A stretch of 64,000 nt of DNA. Source: Variovorax sp. YR216. Lineage in GTDB: Bacteria; Pseudomonadota; Gammaproteobacteria; Burkholderiales; Burkholderiaceae_C. Within the stretch, counting starts at the first letter, position 1; the number at the start of each line of letters is the position of its first letter. Under the pieces are notes generated by a model. That model was not told the origin of the DNA. It ran no database searches and saw only the letters and a list, made by a program, of their open reading frames with translations. The DNA is taken from positions 147,230-211,229 of the forward strand of contig NZ_FNRO01000009.1 in NCBI RefSeq assembly GCF_900107745.1. The letters run 5' to 3'. This document shows positions 7,956-16,249 of the stretch, piece after piece. Position numbers and translations under genes: made by a program.

Positions 7956-8564
7956 ATGGCGGATTCCTCGAACTTTCCCGACGTCCTCTTCTTCATCCCC
8001 GACATCGGCGGATTCACGAAATTCATCAGCGAGACCGAGATCACCCATAGCCAGCACATCATTCGCGAGTTGCTGGAGCTACTGGTGGATTCCAACGAAA
8101 TCGGCCTCGAGGTGTCCGAATTCGAGGGCGATGCGGTGCTCTTCTTTTGCACGACGCCTCCGACCCTGGAGGAACTCCTGGGGCAGGCCAAGAAGATGTT
8201 CCTGAACTTTCACTTGCATCTCAAGGAGAAGGAAAAGGGGCGCATGTGCCAGTGCGGTGCCTGCGCCCGGATGCACCAGCTGACCTTGAAGTTCATCGCG
8301 CACAGCGGCCCGGCCAGCACCATGGACATCAAGGGCCATTCGAAATTCATCGGCAAGAGCGTCATCGTCGCGCATCGACTCCTGAAGAACACGGTGCCTG
8401 CGGCGGAGTACCTGCTGGTCACGCAGGAAACGCTGGAACGGCTCAACAGTCGACAAGCGCCGCCGATCTCGTTCGAGAGCGGCAGTTGCCGATACGACGA
8501 AATCGGCGAGGTCCCCTATCGCCATCACTCGATGGCCTGCTACCTCGACGAGTTGCAGGCCTAG
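7956..8564 (+). CDS. DUF2652 protein with class III cyclase-like features
   Basis: This 202-residue protein starts at ATG 7956, with GGAG six bases upstream (a GTG at 7944 is a weaker alternative). The opening FFIPDIGGFTKFIS matches DUF2652 and also resembles the first metal-binding strand of class III nucleotide cyclases (ADIxGFT). VSEFEGDAVLFF resembles the second (KFxGDAVLAxF), and FIAHSGPAS...GKSVIVAHRLL resembles the IHSGP...GxxVNxAARL segment. The transition-state Asn is replaced by Ile, while the Arg is kept. A Cys-rich insert, MCQCGACARM, lies in the middle. It may be a catalytically altered cyclase-fold protein; no activity is established. It is convergent with a true cyclase fusion. 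Confidence 0.85.
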   Translation: MADSSNFPDVLFFIPDIGGFTKFISETEITHSQHIIRELLELLVDSNEIGLEVSEFEGDAVLFFCTTPPTLEELLGQAKKMFLNFHLHLKEKEKGRMCQCGACARMHQLTLKFIAHSGPASTMDIKGHSKFIGKSVIVAHRLLKNTVPAAEYLLVTQETLERLNSRQAPPISFESGSCRYDEIGEVPYRHHSMACYLDELQA

Positions 8565-8602
8565 CCACGCGAAGCGGCCCGCCGGATCCAGCGCGATGCC
8601 GG

Positions 8603-10291
8603 TCAGGCTCGAGGCAGGGCTGAGATCCGTGCCAGGGCGAGCGAGTCGAGCACCAGAACGCCCAATGGCGCCCGCCTTCCGCGTACCTGAATCTGCTGCA
8701 CATCGTCCCTGGAAACGTCGATGCCCGCGCTGTGCGCTGCAAACTCCGAGATCACGAGGATCGCGTTGTGCAGCTTGGTCTGATCCTGCAGGCGGCTGGC
8801 GGTATTGACCACCTCGCCCACCGCGGTGAACGAACGCACATCGCGATGTCCGACTTCGGCCACTGCCGCGCTTCCTGCATGAATGCCGATCCCGAAGTCC
8901 AGAGGCTGCCCGAACTCTTTTTCGAACACTGCGCTCCATGCGCGCATGCGCTCGTCGATCAGCGTCGCGGCATGGACGGCGCGACGGCAGGCATCCTGAA
9001 GCGTTCCTTCCAGGCCGAAGATGGCCATGACGCTGTCGCCGATGTACTGGTTGGCCACGCCACCCGCCTCGTGGACCGCATCGCCGACCAGCGCGAAGTA
9101 GTGGTCGAGAACATAGACCAGATCGAAGGGCCACTGTTTCTCGGAGAGACCGGACCAGCGTCGAAGGTCCACGAACAACACGGCCACCTCCCGTTCGCTG
9201 TCGAGTCTGTTCAGGCTCGCCGACCGGGCGGTCATCACCGGCGTGACCTGGAGGTCGCCGAGCGGGCGCAGCTGGCACGCCAAGCGGATGTCCGCACCCG
9301 CCCGCACGCGGGCCAGGGTGCGCTGTTCGTCGGGACCTGGAGGAGGGCAGTGCGCTGCGGGGCCGGAGACGCGAACGCGGCATGTCGAGCAGCGGGCGCG
9401 TCCGCCGCAGACCGACAGATGTGCGATGCCGTGCTTCCGGCTGGCTTCGAGAACGCTCCATCCCAATGGAACCCTGGCGGTCCGGTCCGGATAGGTGAGG
9501 GTGATCGTTCGCCCTCCCACGCGCTCCGATCGGGCTCTCCACGCGAGAGCGAGAAGGAAGGCGGACAGGAAGGACGCGTAGGCGGCCCGGCCGAGATCGA
9601 CCGTCGATCTGAGGGATGTGGACTCACTCGCCGCGGGTGCGCTGATCGCGACCGGGCGGGCGGCGGCTTCGCGTCCCATGGACAGAACGCCGAGTGCCGC
9701 CATCAGAGGCAGGACGACGGCACCGGTGAGCAAAAGGGGCTGTGCGTGACGCCACGAAGGCCGCTGCCGGAAGGCAAAGTGCAGCCCCATGCACCCGTGC
9801 GTCCAGGCCACCACCATGACGAGGATCTGCCACCAGCCATCGGGATTCCAGAGCTTTCGAAGAATCTGCGCGTACGTGACATCGAGGCCGTCCAGCGTGT
9901 ACGGACCGCGCGTTGCAGCCAGGTGGGAGGCCAGCAGCAATGGCAAGGCCACGCCGAGCCCGATCCGCAGCAGCAGCGCAAAGGGCATGCGTATCGTCCG
10001 GCGCTCCCACAGGCCCGAGAAGGCCAGGGCGATATGCACGATCGCGGCGCTGTACAGCAGCACCGTGCCTGGCCACGAATGCCAGAACGCCGCGATCCGC
10101 TGCAGGGCCGCTTCGGCGGCCTCCAGCGAAACCAGGCCCGTCGCGTGGTTGAGAAGATGCAGCGTCACGTAGGCCATGAGCACCCACCCACTCGCCCAGC
10201 GCAGATTGCGACGGGACGGACGTAACGCGGGGAGATCGTGCAGGGAGGTCATTCGCGCGCCAGCATAAGTCGCCGCCGCGCCCATCGCCAT
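8603..10291 (-). CDS. Membrane adenylate/guanylate cyclase with 2Fe-2S ferredoxin domain
   Basis: This 562-residue three-part protein begins with a membrane domain of about 210 residues with several hydrophobic helices and embedded His residues (LHLLNHATG, AAIVHIALA, AWTHGCMGLHFAF), suggestive of haem or quinone binding. A plant-type ferredoxin domain follows, with CGGRARCSTC and a fourth Cys in RLACQL. The class III cyclase domain comes last: FVDLRRWSG, YIGDSVMAIFG and VGEVVNTASRL supply the two metal Asp residues, the Asn and the Arg. The product is probably a cyclic nucleotide whose synthesis responds to redox state; this is inference. The residue before YIGD is Gln, so nucleotide specificity is unclear. 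A second possible start is ATG at 10252. Confidence 0.9.
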   Translation of the reverse strand: MAMGAAATYAGARMTSLHDLPALRPSRRNLRWASGWVLMAYVTLHLLNHATGLVSLEAAEAALQRIAAFWHSWPGTVLLYSAAIVHIALAFSGLWERRTIRMPFALLLRIGLGVALPLLLASHLAATRGPYTLDGLDVTYAQILRKLWNPDGWWQILVMVVAWTHGCMGLHFAFRQRPSWRHAQPLLLTGAVVLPLMAALGVLSMGREAAARPVAISAPAASESTSLRSTVDLGRAAYASFLSAFLLALAWRARSERVGGRTITLTYPDRTARVPLGWSVLEASRKHGIAHLSVCGGRARCSTCRVRVSGPAAHCPPPGPDEQRTLARVRAGADIRLACQLRPLGDLQVTPVMTARSASLNRLDSEREVAVLFVDLRRWSGLSEKQWPFDLVYVLDHYFALVGDAVHEAGGVANQYIGDSVMAIFGLEGTLQDACRRAVHAATLIDERMRAWSAVFEKEFGQPLDFGIGIHAGSAAVAEVGHRDVRSFTAVGEVVNTASRLQDQTKLHNAILVISEFAAHSAGIDVSRDDVQQIQVRGRRAPLGVLVLDSLALARISALPRA

Positions 10292-10352
10292 CGCCTCGGC
10301 CGACGCAACGGTGGAAGATGCGCGCGGCGAGGCCTGCCGGAGAACCGTCGAC

Positions 10353-10823
10353 CTAGTTCAGGCCGCGTTGGGCGCCCGCCACCGCGTAGCGTCCGGCACC
10401 CAGCAGCATGATGGTCAAGGCGCCGAACAGGTACAGGCCCTGCAGTTCGAGCGCCCAGCCTCCCTGGTTGGTGAGCTGGAAGAACTGTCCGGTGTGCACC
10501 AGCAGGAGGGCGATCACCATGTTGACGACCACCACGGCGGCTGCGGCGCGCGTCCAGAGACCCGCGATCAGCAGGACAGGGGCGAGGATCTCGCCGACGT
10601 AGACGAGATAGCCGAGCGCGCCGGGCAGGTTGTGGGCAGCGAGCATCTTGACGATGAAGCCCGGGCCCGAGCCGAGCTTGAACAATCCGTGCAGGAGCAC
10701 CAGGCCCCCCACGGTGACGCGCAAGAGCAGCTTGCCGACGTCATTGCCCCAGTCCGGGGCGAGGCCCGACGCGCGATCCGTGGTCGTTGCGGCCGGAATC
10801 CGGCTGTCTGCGAGACTTGTCAA
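10353..10823 (-). CDS. DoxX-family membrane protein
   Basis: This 156-residue protein has four hydrophobic segments and the DoxX pattern LLLRVTVGGLVLLHGLFKL near the start, with GEILAPVLLIAGL in the second half. The frame opens at TTG 10823, preceded by AAGGAG at good spacing, which decides the start. DoxX-like proteins are small inner-membrane proteins, often linked to quinone or redox enzymes or to oxidative stress, but no reaction can be assigned here. It stands alone between the cyclase and the MFS gene on the same strand, with about 155 bp upstream free for a promoter. Confidence 0.88.
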   Translation of the reverse strand: MTSLADSRIPAATTTDRASGLAPDWGNDVGKLLLRVTVGGLVLLHGLFKLGSGPGFIVKMLAAHNLPGALGYLVYVGEILAPVLLIAGLWTRAAAAVVVVNMVIALLLVHTGQFFQLTNQGGWALELQGLYLFGALTIMLLGAGRYAVAGAQRGLN

Positions 10824-10977
10824 AGGTGAACTCCTTGGGGGAAAGACAGGGTTGGGGGCTTGATCCGGTCACACCGCACTGGCGCTCCGGTCGAAGCAGA
10901 GAAGTTTGCCCTCCTGTCGTTGCCTGGAATGTGCGTTTGCGCACACCTTGGCGCATCTCGCAGGGCGACCCGGACAA
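10824..10977. other. Intergenic region upstream of doxX-like gene
   Basis: This 154-bp gap between the MFS stop and the TTG start of the DoxX gene holds a clear Shine-Dalgarno (AAGGAG on the reverse strand). I see no strong hairpin, repeat or small gene. Confidence 0.5.
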
Positions 10978-12207
10978 TCAACGCACTGCGCTGCCCACGC
11001 CCGCGCGCCGCGCGGGAATCCAGTAGGCCAGCGCCCCGGCCGCCGCCAATGCGATCAGCCCGGTGACGGCGATTCCCGCGGACAGGGACAGGGTGGCCGC
11101 CAGGAACGACAGCAGCGCCGGACCGCCCGATGCGCCGATATCCGACATCAGCCGCCACACGCCCAGGAAGTGCGCGCGCCCATGCCTCGGCGAGTGGTCG
11201 GCGCCGAGCGTCATGATCATCCCCGAGCCGATGCCGTTGCCAAATCCGATCGCCAATGCCGCGATCAGCAGCGTGGCGAAGCCGGTGGTCAGCGGCATCA
11301 GCAGCATCGCCACGCCCATGATCACCATCGAGGGCACCGCCACCCAGCGCCGGCCCTTGTGATCCATGACCTTGCCCGCCGGATAGAACACCAGCATGTC
11401 GATGCCGCCGGCCAGGCCGTAGATCAGGGAGGCCACCGCCGGCGCCAGCGCGAGATGCTCGGCCCACAGCGGGATGACGGCCTGCCGCGAGGCGCGCACC
11501 GCGCTGACCAGCACCACCCCGATGCCCACGGTGAGGAACACGCGCCGGTGGTCCTTCAGCGTGGAGACGAGCGTCGCGGAAGCGGGGGCGCTGTGCCCAG
11601 CGGGGACCGGCGGTGCTTCCAGATCGGGGATGCGCGCGCCCACGGCCGCCGCGCCCAGGACCCCGATGATCCCGACGACGTAGGCCGCCGGGAGACCGAA
11701 GGCATGCACGGCTGCCGCCGCGAGAAACGGCCCGGCGAACATGCCGATGCGCATCACGCCGCCGAGCGTCGACAACGCCCGGGCGCGATACATGACGGGC
11801 ACGGCTTCCGACATGTAGCTCTGGCGGGCCAGGTTGTAGACCGCCTGCGACATGCCCACCATGAGGCAGCCTGCCGCGAACAGTTCCAGGTGCGAGGTCC
11901 ACAGGCACAAGGCCATCCCCAGGGCGCTCCAGATGCCCGCGACGACGATCGCCCAGCGCTCGCCCCAGCGCATCGTGATCAGCGATGCCGGGATGTTGTT
12001 GAGCAGGGAGCCGATGCTGATCAGCCCGACCACCAGCGCGGCCATCGACACCGACGCGCCCAGGTCGCGCGCGGTGAGCGGAACGATGGGAAGGATCGCG
12101 CCTTCGCCCACGCCGAACAGCAGGGAGGGCCCGAAGGCCGGCACGGCGATCTTCCGGAGAGAAAACGGGGTCGAGGCGGAAGAAGCGGGTGCTGGTGGGG
12201 AAGACAT
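10978..12207 (-). CDS. Major facilitator superfamily transporter
   Basis: This 409-residue carrier with about twelve hydrophobic helices has the MFS loop 2-3 region ASLITMRWGERWAIV and the second-half counterpart FYPAGKVMDHKGRRWVAVP. Starting at ATG 12207 (MSSPPAPASS) removes a long Arg/Gly-rich extension that would overlap tandem repeats in the promoter region. It resembles drug/metabolite efflux members of the family. It is divergent from nadB across a 270-bp gap. Substrate and direction of transport are unknown. Confidence 0.88.
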   Translation of the reverse strand: MSSPPAPASSASTPFSLRKIAVPAFGPSLLFGVGEGAILPIVPLTARDLGASVSMAALVVGLISIGSLLNNIPASLITMRWGERWAIVVAGIWSALGMALCLWTSHLELFAAGCLMVGMSQAVYNLARQSYMSEAVPVMYRARALSTLGGVMRIGMFAGPFLAAAAVHAFGLPAAYVVGIIGVLGAAAVGARIPDLEAPPVPAGHSAPASATLVSTLKDHRRVFLTVGIGVVLVSAVRASRQAVIPLWAEHLALAPAVASLIYGLAGGIDMLVFYPAGKVMDHKGRRWVAVPSMVIMGVAMLLMPLTTGFATLLIAALAIGFGNGIGSGMIMTLGADHSPRHGRAHFLGVWRLMSDIGASGGPALLSFLAATLSLSAGIAVTGLIALAAAGALAYWIPARRAGVGSAVR

Positions 12208-12478
12208 GCAGGAAGGGAAATTTCGGTCCGGGCCGGCCACACTCGGACCGCCGCGGCGAGCGCGAAGTGTGCTTGAATTCCGTCCGACCTGCTGTGGGAC
12301 GGCCCACTGACGGCCCACTGACGGCCCACGCGCGCCGGCGCCCGCCTTGCGTAAAAGTGACGCACCGCCGTTTTTCGACGGAGTCAGCGTTGCCAGAATC
12401 GCGCCTTTTGCTTCGCGACACCGCCATGCATGAAGGTGGGGCGATCCATCCAGATTCATCTTTTCCGTTCGTTCCCTG
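12208..12478. other. Divergent intergenic region between MFS gene and nadB
   Basis: These 271 bp must hold the promoters for both flanking operons. The only notable structure is the triple 11-bp repeat at 12298-12330. No coding frame with good codon use was seen, and the nadB ATG has no obvious Shine-Dalgarno. Confidence 0.5.
12298..12330. repeat. Three tandem copies of an 11-bp unit
   Basis: GACGGCCCACT occurs at 12298-12308 and 12309-12319, then GACGGCCCACG at 12320-12330. The unit is one helical turn long, so a bound protein would meet the copies on the same face of DNA. It lies between divergent genes, 150-180 bp before nadB. Confidence 0.85.
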
Positions 12479-14071
12479 ATGGCTCACAACCCTCCGAATG
12501 CATTCGACGTGCTGATCGTCGGAAGCGGTCTCGCCGGCCTGACCGCCGCCCTCCATCTCGCGCCCACGCATCGCGTCGCGGTGCTGACCAAGCGGACGGT
12601 GTCCGACGGTGCGAGCCAGCGGGCGCAAGGCGGCATCGCTGCGGTGCTCGATGCGCAAGACAGCATCGACAGGCACATCGACGACACGCTGGTGGCCGGT
12701 GCGGGCCTGTGCGACCTGCCGGCGACGCGCCTCGTGGTCGAGGAGTCGCCGGGCTGCATCGCATGGCTTCGCGGACTGGGCGTGCCGTTCACGCTCGAAG
12801 ACGGTGACCTGCACCTGACGCGCGAAGGCGGACACAGCCATCGCCGCATCGTGCATGCAGCGGACGCGACCGGTGCCGCGGTCCAGCGCACGCTGATCGA
12901 GGTCGCGCAGCGCACGCCCAACATCACCTTCTTCGAGCACCACACGCTGGTCGATCTGATCCCCGCGCGAAGCGTCGGCCATGGCGCGCCGGCCTGCGCG
13001 GGGCTCTATGCACTCGACGAGGCGAGCGGCGAAGTGGTGGCCTTCAGCGCACCCGAGATCGTGCTGGCCACCGGTGGCGCGGGCCGCGTCTACCTGCACA
13101 CCACGAACCCCGAGACCGCGACCGGCGACGGCATCGCGGCCGCATGGCGCGCGGGCTGCCGCGTGTCGAACATGGAGTTCATCCAGTTCCATCCGACCTC
13201 GCTCTTTCATCCCGAGGCGAACTCCTTTCTCATCAGCGAAGCGGTGCGCGGGGAGGGCGGCGTTCTCCGGCTTCCGCCGTCCGCCGGTGGCGATCGATTC
13301 ATGCCTGCGCATGACCAGCGCGCAGAACTCGCACCGCGCGACGTGGTGGCGCGCGCGATCGATGCCGAGATGAAGAAGCACGGCCTGGATTGTGTGCACC
13401 TCGACATCTCGCACCAGAGCCCGGAGTTCCTGCAGCACCATTTCCCGAACATCCTCGCGCGCTGTGCGCAGCACGGCATCGACATCACGCGCGAACCCAT
13501 TCCGGTGGTGCCCGCGGCCCACTACACCTGCGGCGGGGTGGTGACCGACCTACAGGGCCGCACCGACATCGCCGGGCTCTACGCCATCGGCGAGACGGCC
13601 TGCACGGGGCTTCATGGCGCCAACCGGCTGGCGAGCAACTCGCTGGTCGAATGCATGGTGTTCGCGCGCGCCGCGGCCGAGTGCATCGCGAAGCATCCCA
13701 ATCGCGCGACAGCCGATCCGCTGCCGTGGAAGTCCGTGTCGGCGAACGCCGCCGACGCCGATGCCATCGCGGATCGCCTCGGCGACCTGCGCTGCCTGAT
13801 GTGGAACTTCGTCGGCATCGTGCGCTCCGGCGCGCATCTGGAGCGCGCCTCGAATCGCATCGCGAAGTTGCGACGCGATGTGGACGCGCTCCACGCCAGT
13901 TCGAGGATCACCAGCGACCTGGTCGAGCTGCGCAATCTCGTGCAGGTTGCAGACCTGATCGTGCAGTCGGCGCAGGTGCGCCAGGAGAGCCGGGGGCTTC
14001 ACTACCGGATCGACCATCCCGCGCTCGCACCCACCGCAGAGCCGACCCTGCTCGCCCCGGCCAGCGCGTGA
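12479..14071 (+). CDS. nadB: L-aspartate oxidase NadB
   Basis: This 530-residue flavoprotein is of normal length for NadB. The FAD-binding GxGxxG motif is in LIVGSGLAGLTAALHL. ASQRAQGGIAAVLD and REGGHSHRRIVHA are the conserved FAD and active-site segments of the succinate dehydrogenase/aspartate oxidase family, and DQRAELAPRDVVARAI contains the active-site Arg region. It oxidises L-aspartate to iminoaspartate, the first step of de novo NAD synthesis, and hands it to NadA (encoded at the far end of this cluster). It begins a forward block of six genes with short gaps. PanD, encoded just after it, also consumes aspartate. Confidence 0.97.
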   Translation: MAHNPPNAFDVLIVGSGLAGLTAALHLAPTHRVAVLTKRTVSDGASQRAQGGIAAVLDAQDSIDRHIDDTLVAGAGLCDLPATRLVVEESPGCIAWLRGLGVPFTLEDGDLHLTREGGHSHRRIVHAADATGAAVQRTLIEVAQRTPNITFFEHHTLVDLIPARSVGHGAPACAGLYALDEASGEVVAFSAPEIVLATGGAGRVYLHTTNPETATGDGIAAAWRAGCRVSNMEFIQFHPTSLFHPEANSFLISEAVRGEGGVLRLPPSAGGDRFMPAHDQRAELAPRDVVARAIDAEMKKHGLDCVHLDISHQSPEFLQHHFPNILARCAQHGIDITREPIPVVPAAHYTCGGVVTDLQGRTDIAGLYAIGETACTGLHGANRLASNSLVECMVFARAAAECIAKHPNRATADPLPWKSVSANAADADAIADRLGDLRCLMWNFVGIVRSGAHLERASNRIAKLRRDVDALHASSRITSDLVELRNLVQVADLIVQSAQVRQESRGLHYRIDHPALAPTAEPTLLAPASA

Positions 14072-14103
14072 CACCGTTTTTCGACTTCAAGGCCCGACCT
14101 CCC

Positions 14104-14505
14104 ATGTTCCGAACCCTGCTCAAGTCCAAGATCCACCGCGCCACGGTGACCGACTGCGAACTGCACTACGAAGGCTCCTGCGCCATCGACGAAGACCTTC
14201 TCGATGCCGCAGGACTCGCCGACAACGAACAGATCCACATCTGGAACGTGAACAACGGCGAGCGTTTCGTCACCTACGCGATCCGCGCCCAGCGCGGCTC
14301 CGGGATCATCTCGGTCAACGGTTCGGCCGCCCGGCGCGCCTGCCAGGGCGACCTGCTCATCATCGCGGCGTTCGGACTCGTGGCGGAGGAACGCGTGGCC
14401 GCGCACAAGCCCAAGCTGGTGTTCGTCGACGCCGCGAACCGGATCAAGGAAGTGCATTCGCAGGTCCCGGTGCAGACCGCCGAGACCGAAGCGTTGCCGG
14501 CCTGA
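14104..14505 (+). CDS. panD: Aspartate 1-decarboxylase PanD
   Basis: This 133-residue proenzyme begins at ATG 14104 (MFRTLLKSKIHRATVTDCEL). Gly24-Ser25 in YEGSCAID is the self-cleavage site that gives the pyruvoyl cofactor, and Lys9 and Tyr22 are in place. It converts aspartate to beta-alanine, the amine half of pantothenate. It follows nadB by 32 bp and precedes panB by 5 bp, so it is likely cotranscribed. Length and residues match the bacterial enzyme without unusual features. Confidence 0.97.
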   Translation: MFRTLLKSKIHRATVTDCELHYEGSCAIDEDLLDAAGLADNEQIHIWNVNNGERFVTYAIRAQRGSGIISVNGSAARRACQGDLLIIAAFGLVAEERVAAHKPKLVFVDAANRIKEVHSQVPVQTAETEALPA

Positions 14506-14510
14506 CGTCC

Positions 14511-15383
14511 ATGTCGCTCTCCGATGCCGCCGCGCCCTACGGTGCGCAATCCGGCGCTGTGCCCGCGCCGCGCAAGGCCGTCACGCTGTCTCGCCTCGCG
14601 GACATGCGCGCGCGCGGCGAGAAGATCGCGATGCTCACCGCCTACGACGCCACCTTCGCGGCCGTCGCCGATGCCGCGGGCGTCGATTGCCTGCTGGTCG
14701 GCGATTCGCTCGGGATGGTCTGCCAGGGCCTGGACAGCACCGTCGCCGTGTCGATGGAGGCGATGCGCCATCACACCGAGAGCGTCGCGCGCGGCCTGCG
14801 TCGTGTGCAGGGTGCGGCGTGGCTGATCGCCGACCTGCCCTTCGGCAGCTACCAGGCGTCGCGCGAGCAGGCGCTGCGCAGCGCGATCACGCTGATGCAG
14901 GCCGGCGCGCAGATGGTGAAGCTCGAAGGCGGCGGCTGGACCGTCGATACCGTTCGTTTCATCGTCGAACGCGGCGTGCCGGTATGCGCGCACCTCGGCC
15001 TCACGCCGCAGACGGTGCATGCGCTGGGCGGCTACAAGGTGCAGGGCAGGGATGATTCCTCCGCAGCACGCCTGCTCGATGACGCGCGTGCATTGCAGGA
15101 TGCCGGCGCGGCGATGCTCGTGCTCGAGATGGTCCCTGCTGCGCTCTCCGCACGGATCACCGGTGAACTCACGCGCTGCGCGACCATCGGCATCGGTGCC
15201 GGCAGCGGCACCGCAGGCCAAGTGCTCGTGATGCACGACATGCTCGGCGTCAACCTCGGCAAGCCGCCGAAATTCGTGCGCAACTTCATGGCCGGCTCGG
15301 ACGGCATCGAACAGGCCCTGCGGGCCTACGTGCAAGCGGTCAAGGGCGGCACCTTCCCTGACGACACCCTTCATGCCTGGTAA
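14511..15383 (+). CDS. panB: 3-methyl-2-oxobutanoate hydroxymethyltransferase PanB
   Basis: This 290-residue protein carries PanB signatures: KIAMLTAYDATFAAVAD near the N-terminus, LLVGDSLGMVCQG with metal-binding residues, MVKLEGG in the middle and VCAHLGLTPQTVHALGGYKV. It transfers a hydroxymethyl group from methylenetetrahydrofolate to ketoisovalerate, giving ketopantoate. The start at ATG 14511 is five bases after the panD stop. The N-terminal tail of about 20 residues is longer than the E. coli enzyme. No panE (ketopantoate reductase) is present in the cluster, so that step must be encoded elsewhere. Confidence 0.97.
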   Translation: MSLSDAAAPYGAQSGAVPAPRKAVTLSRLADMRARGEKIAMLTAYDATFAAVADAAGVDCLLVGDSLGMVCQGLDSTVAVSMEAMRHHTESVARGLRRVQGAAWLIADLPFGSYQASREQALRSAITLMQAGAQMVKLEGGGWTVDTVRFIVERGVPVCAHLGLTPQTVHALGGYKVQGRDDSSAARLLDDARALQDAGAAMLVLEMVPAALSARITGELTRCATIGIGAGSGTAGQVLVMHDMLGVNLGKPPKFVRNFMAGSDGIEQALRAYVQAVKGGTFPDDTLHAW

Positions 15384-15393
15384 GGACACCCTC

Positions 15394-16221
15394 ATGCAAA
15401 TCGCAAGAACCATCCCCGAACTGCGCGAAATCCTCAACGGCAAGCGCCGCGCCGCGTTCGTGCCGACCATGGGAAACCTTCACGAAGGCCATCTCTCGCT
15501 TGTCAGGACGGCCCGCAAGCTCGGCGAGATGACCGTCGCGAGCATCTTCGTCAACCGCCTGCAGTTCCTGCCGCACGAAGACTTCGACACCTATCCCCGC
15601 ACCTGGGAGAGCGACTGCGAGAAGCTGCGGGCCGCGGGCTGCGATGTGCTCTTCGCACCCGATGAGAAGGCTCTCTACCCCGAGCCGCAGACCTGCAAGG
15701 TACATCCGGACCCGGCCCTGGCGGACATCCTCGAAGGCCACTTCCGTCCCGGGTTCTTCATCGGCGTCTGCACCGTCGTGATGAAGCTCTTTGCCTGCGT
15801 GCAGCCGCAGTTCGCGGTCTTCGGCAAGAAGGACTACCAGCAGCTCATGGTGATCCGCCACATGGTGCGCCAGTTCGCCTTGCCGATCGACGTGGTCGGC
15901 GTCGAGACGCATCGCGCTGACGATGGCCTGGCGCTCTCGTCGCGCAACGGCTATCTCGGCAAGGACGAGCGCGTCGAGGCCACGCAGTTGTCGCAGACGC
16001 TGCAGTCGGTGGCGAAGGCCGTGCGCGATGGCGAGCGCGACTTCGCCGCCATCGAGGCGCGCGCCATGGCGTCGCTCTCGGCCCGTGGCTGGACGCCGGA
16101 CTACGTGGCGCTGCGCCGCCGCGGCGATCTGCAAGCGCCGGGAGCAGGCGATTCGCTGGTGGTATTGGCGGCGGCGCGGCTCGGGAATACGCGGCTCATC
16201 GACAATCTGGAGCTCGACTGA
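15394..16221 (+). CDS. panC: Pantothenate synthetase PanC
   Basis: This 275-residue ligase has the ATP-binding VPTMGNLHEGHLSLVR motif (HxGH type), FGKKDYQQLMVIRHMV and ALSSRNGYL, all typical of PanC. It joins pantoate and beta-alanine using ATP. ATG at 15394 is chosen since AAGGA stands eight bases before it; an in-frame ATG at 15373 overlaps the end of panB and is possible. Metal and substrate residues look intact. It completes the pantothenate half of the cluster. Confidence 0.96.
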   Translation: MQIARTIPELREILNGKRRAAFVPTMGNLHEGHLSLVRTARKLGEMTVASIFVNRLQFLPHEDFDTYPRTWESDCEKLRAAGCDVLFAPDEKALYPEPQTCKVHPDPALADILEGHFRPGFFIGVCTVVMKLFACVQPQFAVFGKKDYQQLMVIRHMVRQFALPIDVVGVETHRADDGLALSSRNGYLGKDERVEATQLSQTLQSVAKAVRDGERDFAAIEARAMASLSARGWTPDYVALRRRGDLQAPGAGDSLVVLAAARLGNTRLIDNLELD

Positions 16222-16249
16222 GCCGCCTGCGGCCCCCTTCACCTCGAAA

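Noticed and set aside
12298..12330. CRISPR or origin iterons
   Set aside because: Units are only 11 bp, directly adjacent without spacers, three copies, and no cas or rep gene is near.
10820..13522. A 900-codon reverse-strand frame over the DoxX promoter, MFS gene and nadB
   Set aside because: Composition is typical of an antisense frame and it crosses well-supported genes in another frame.
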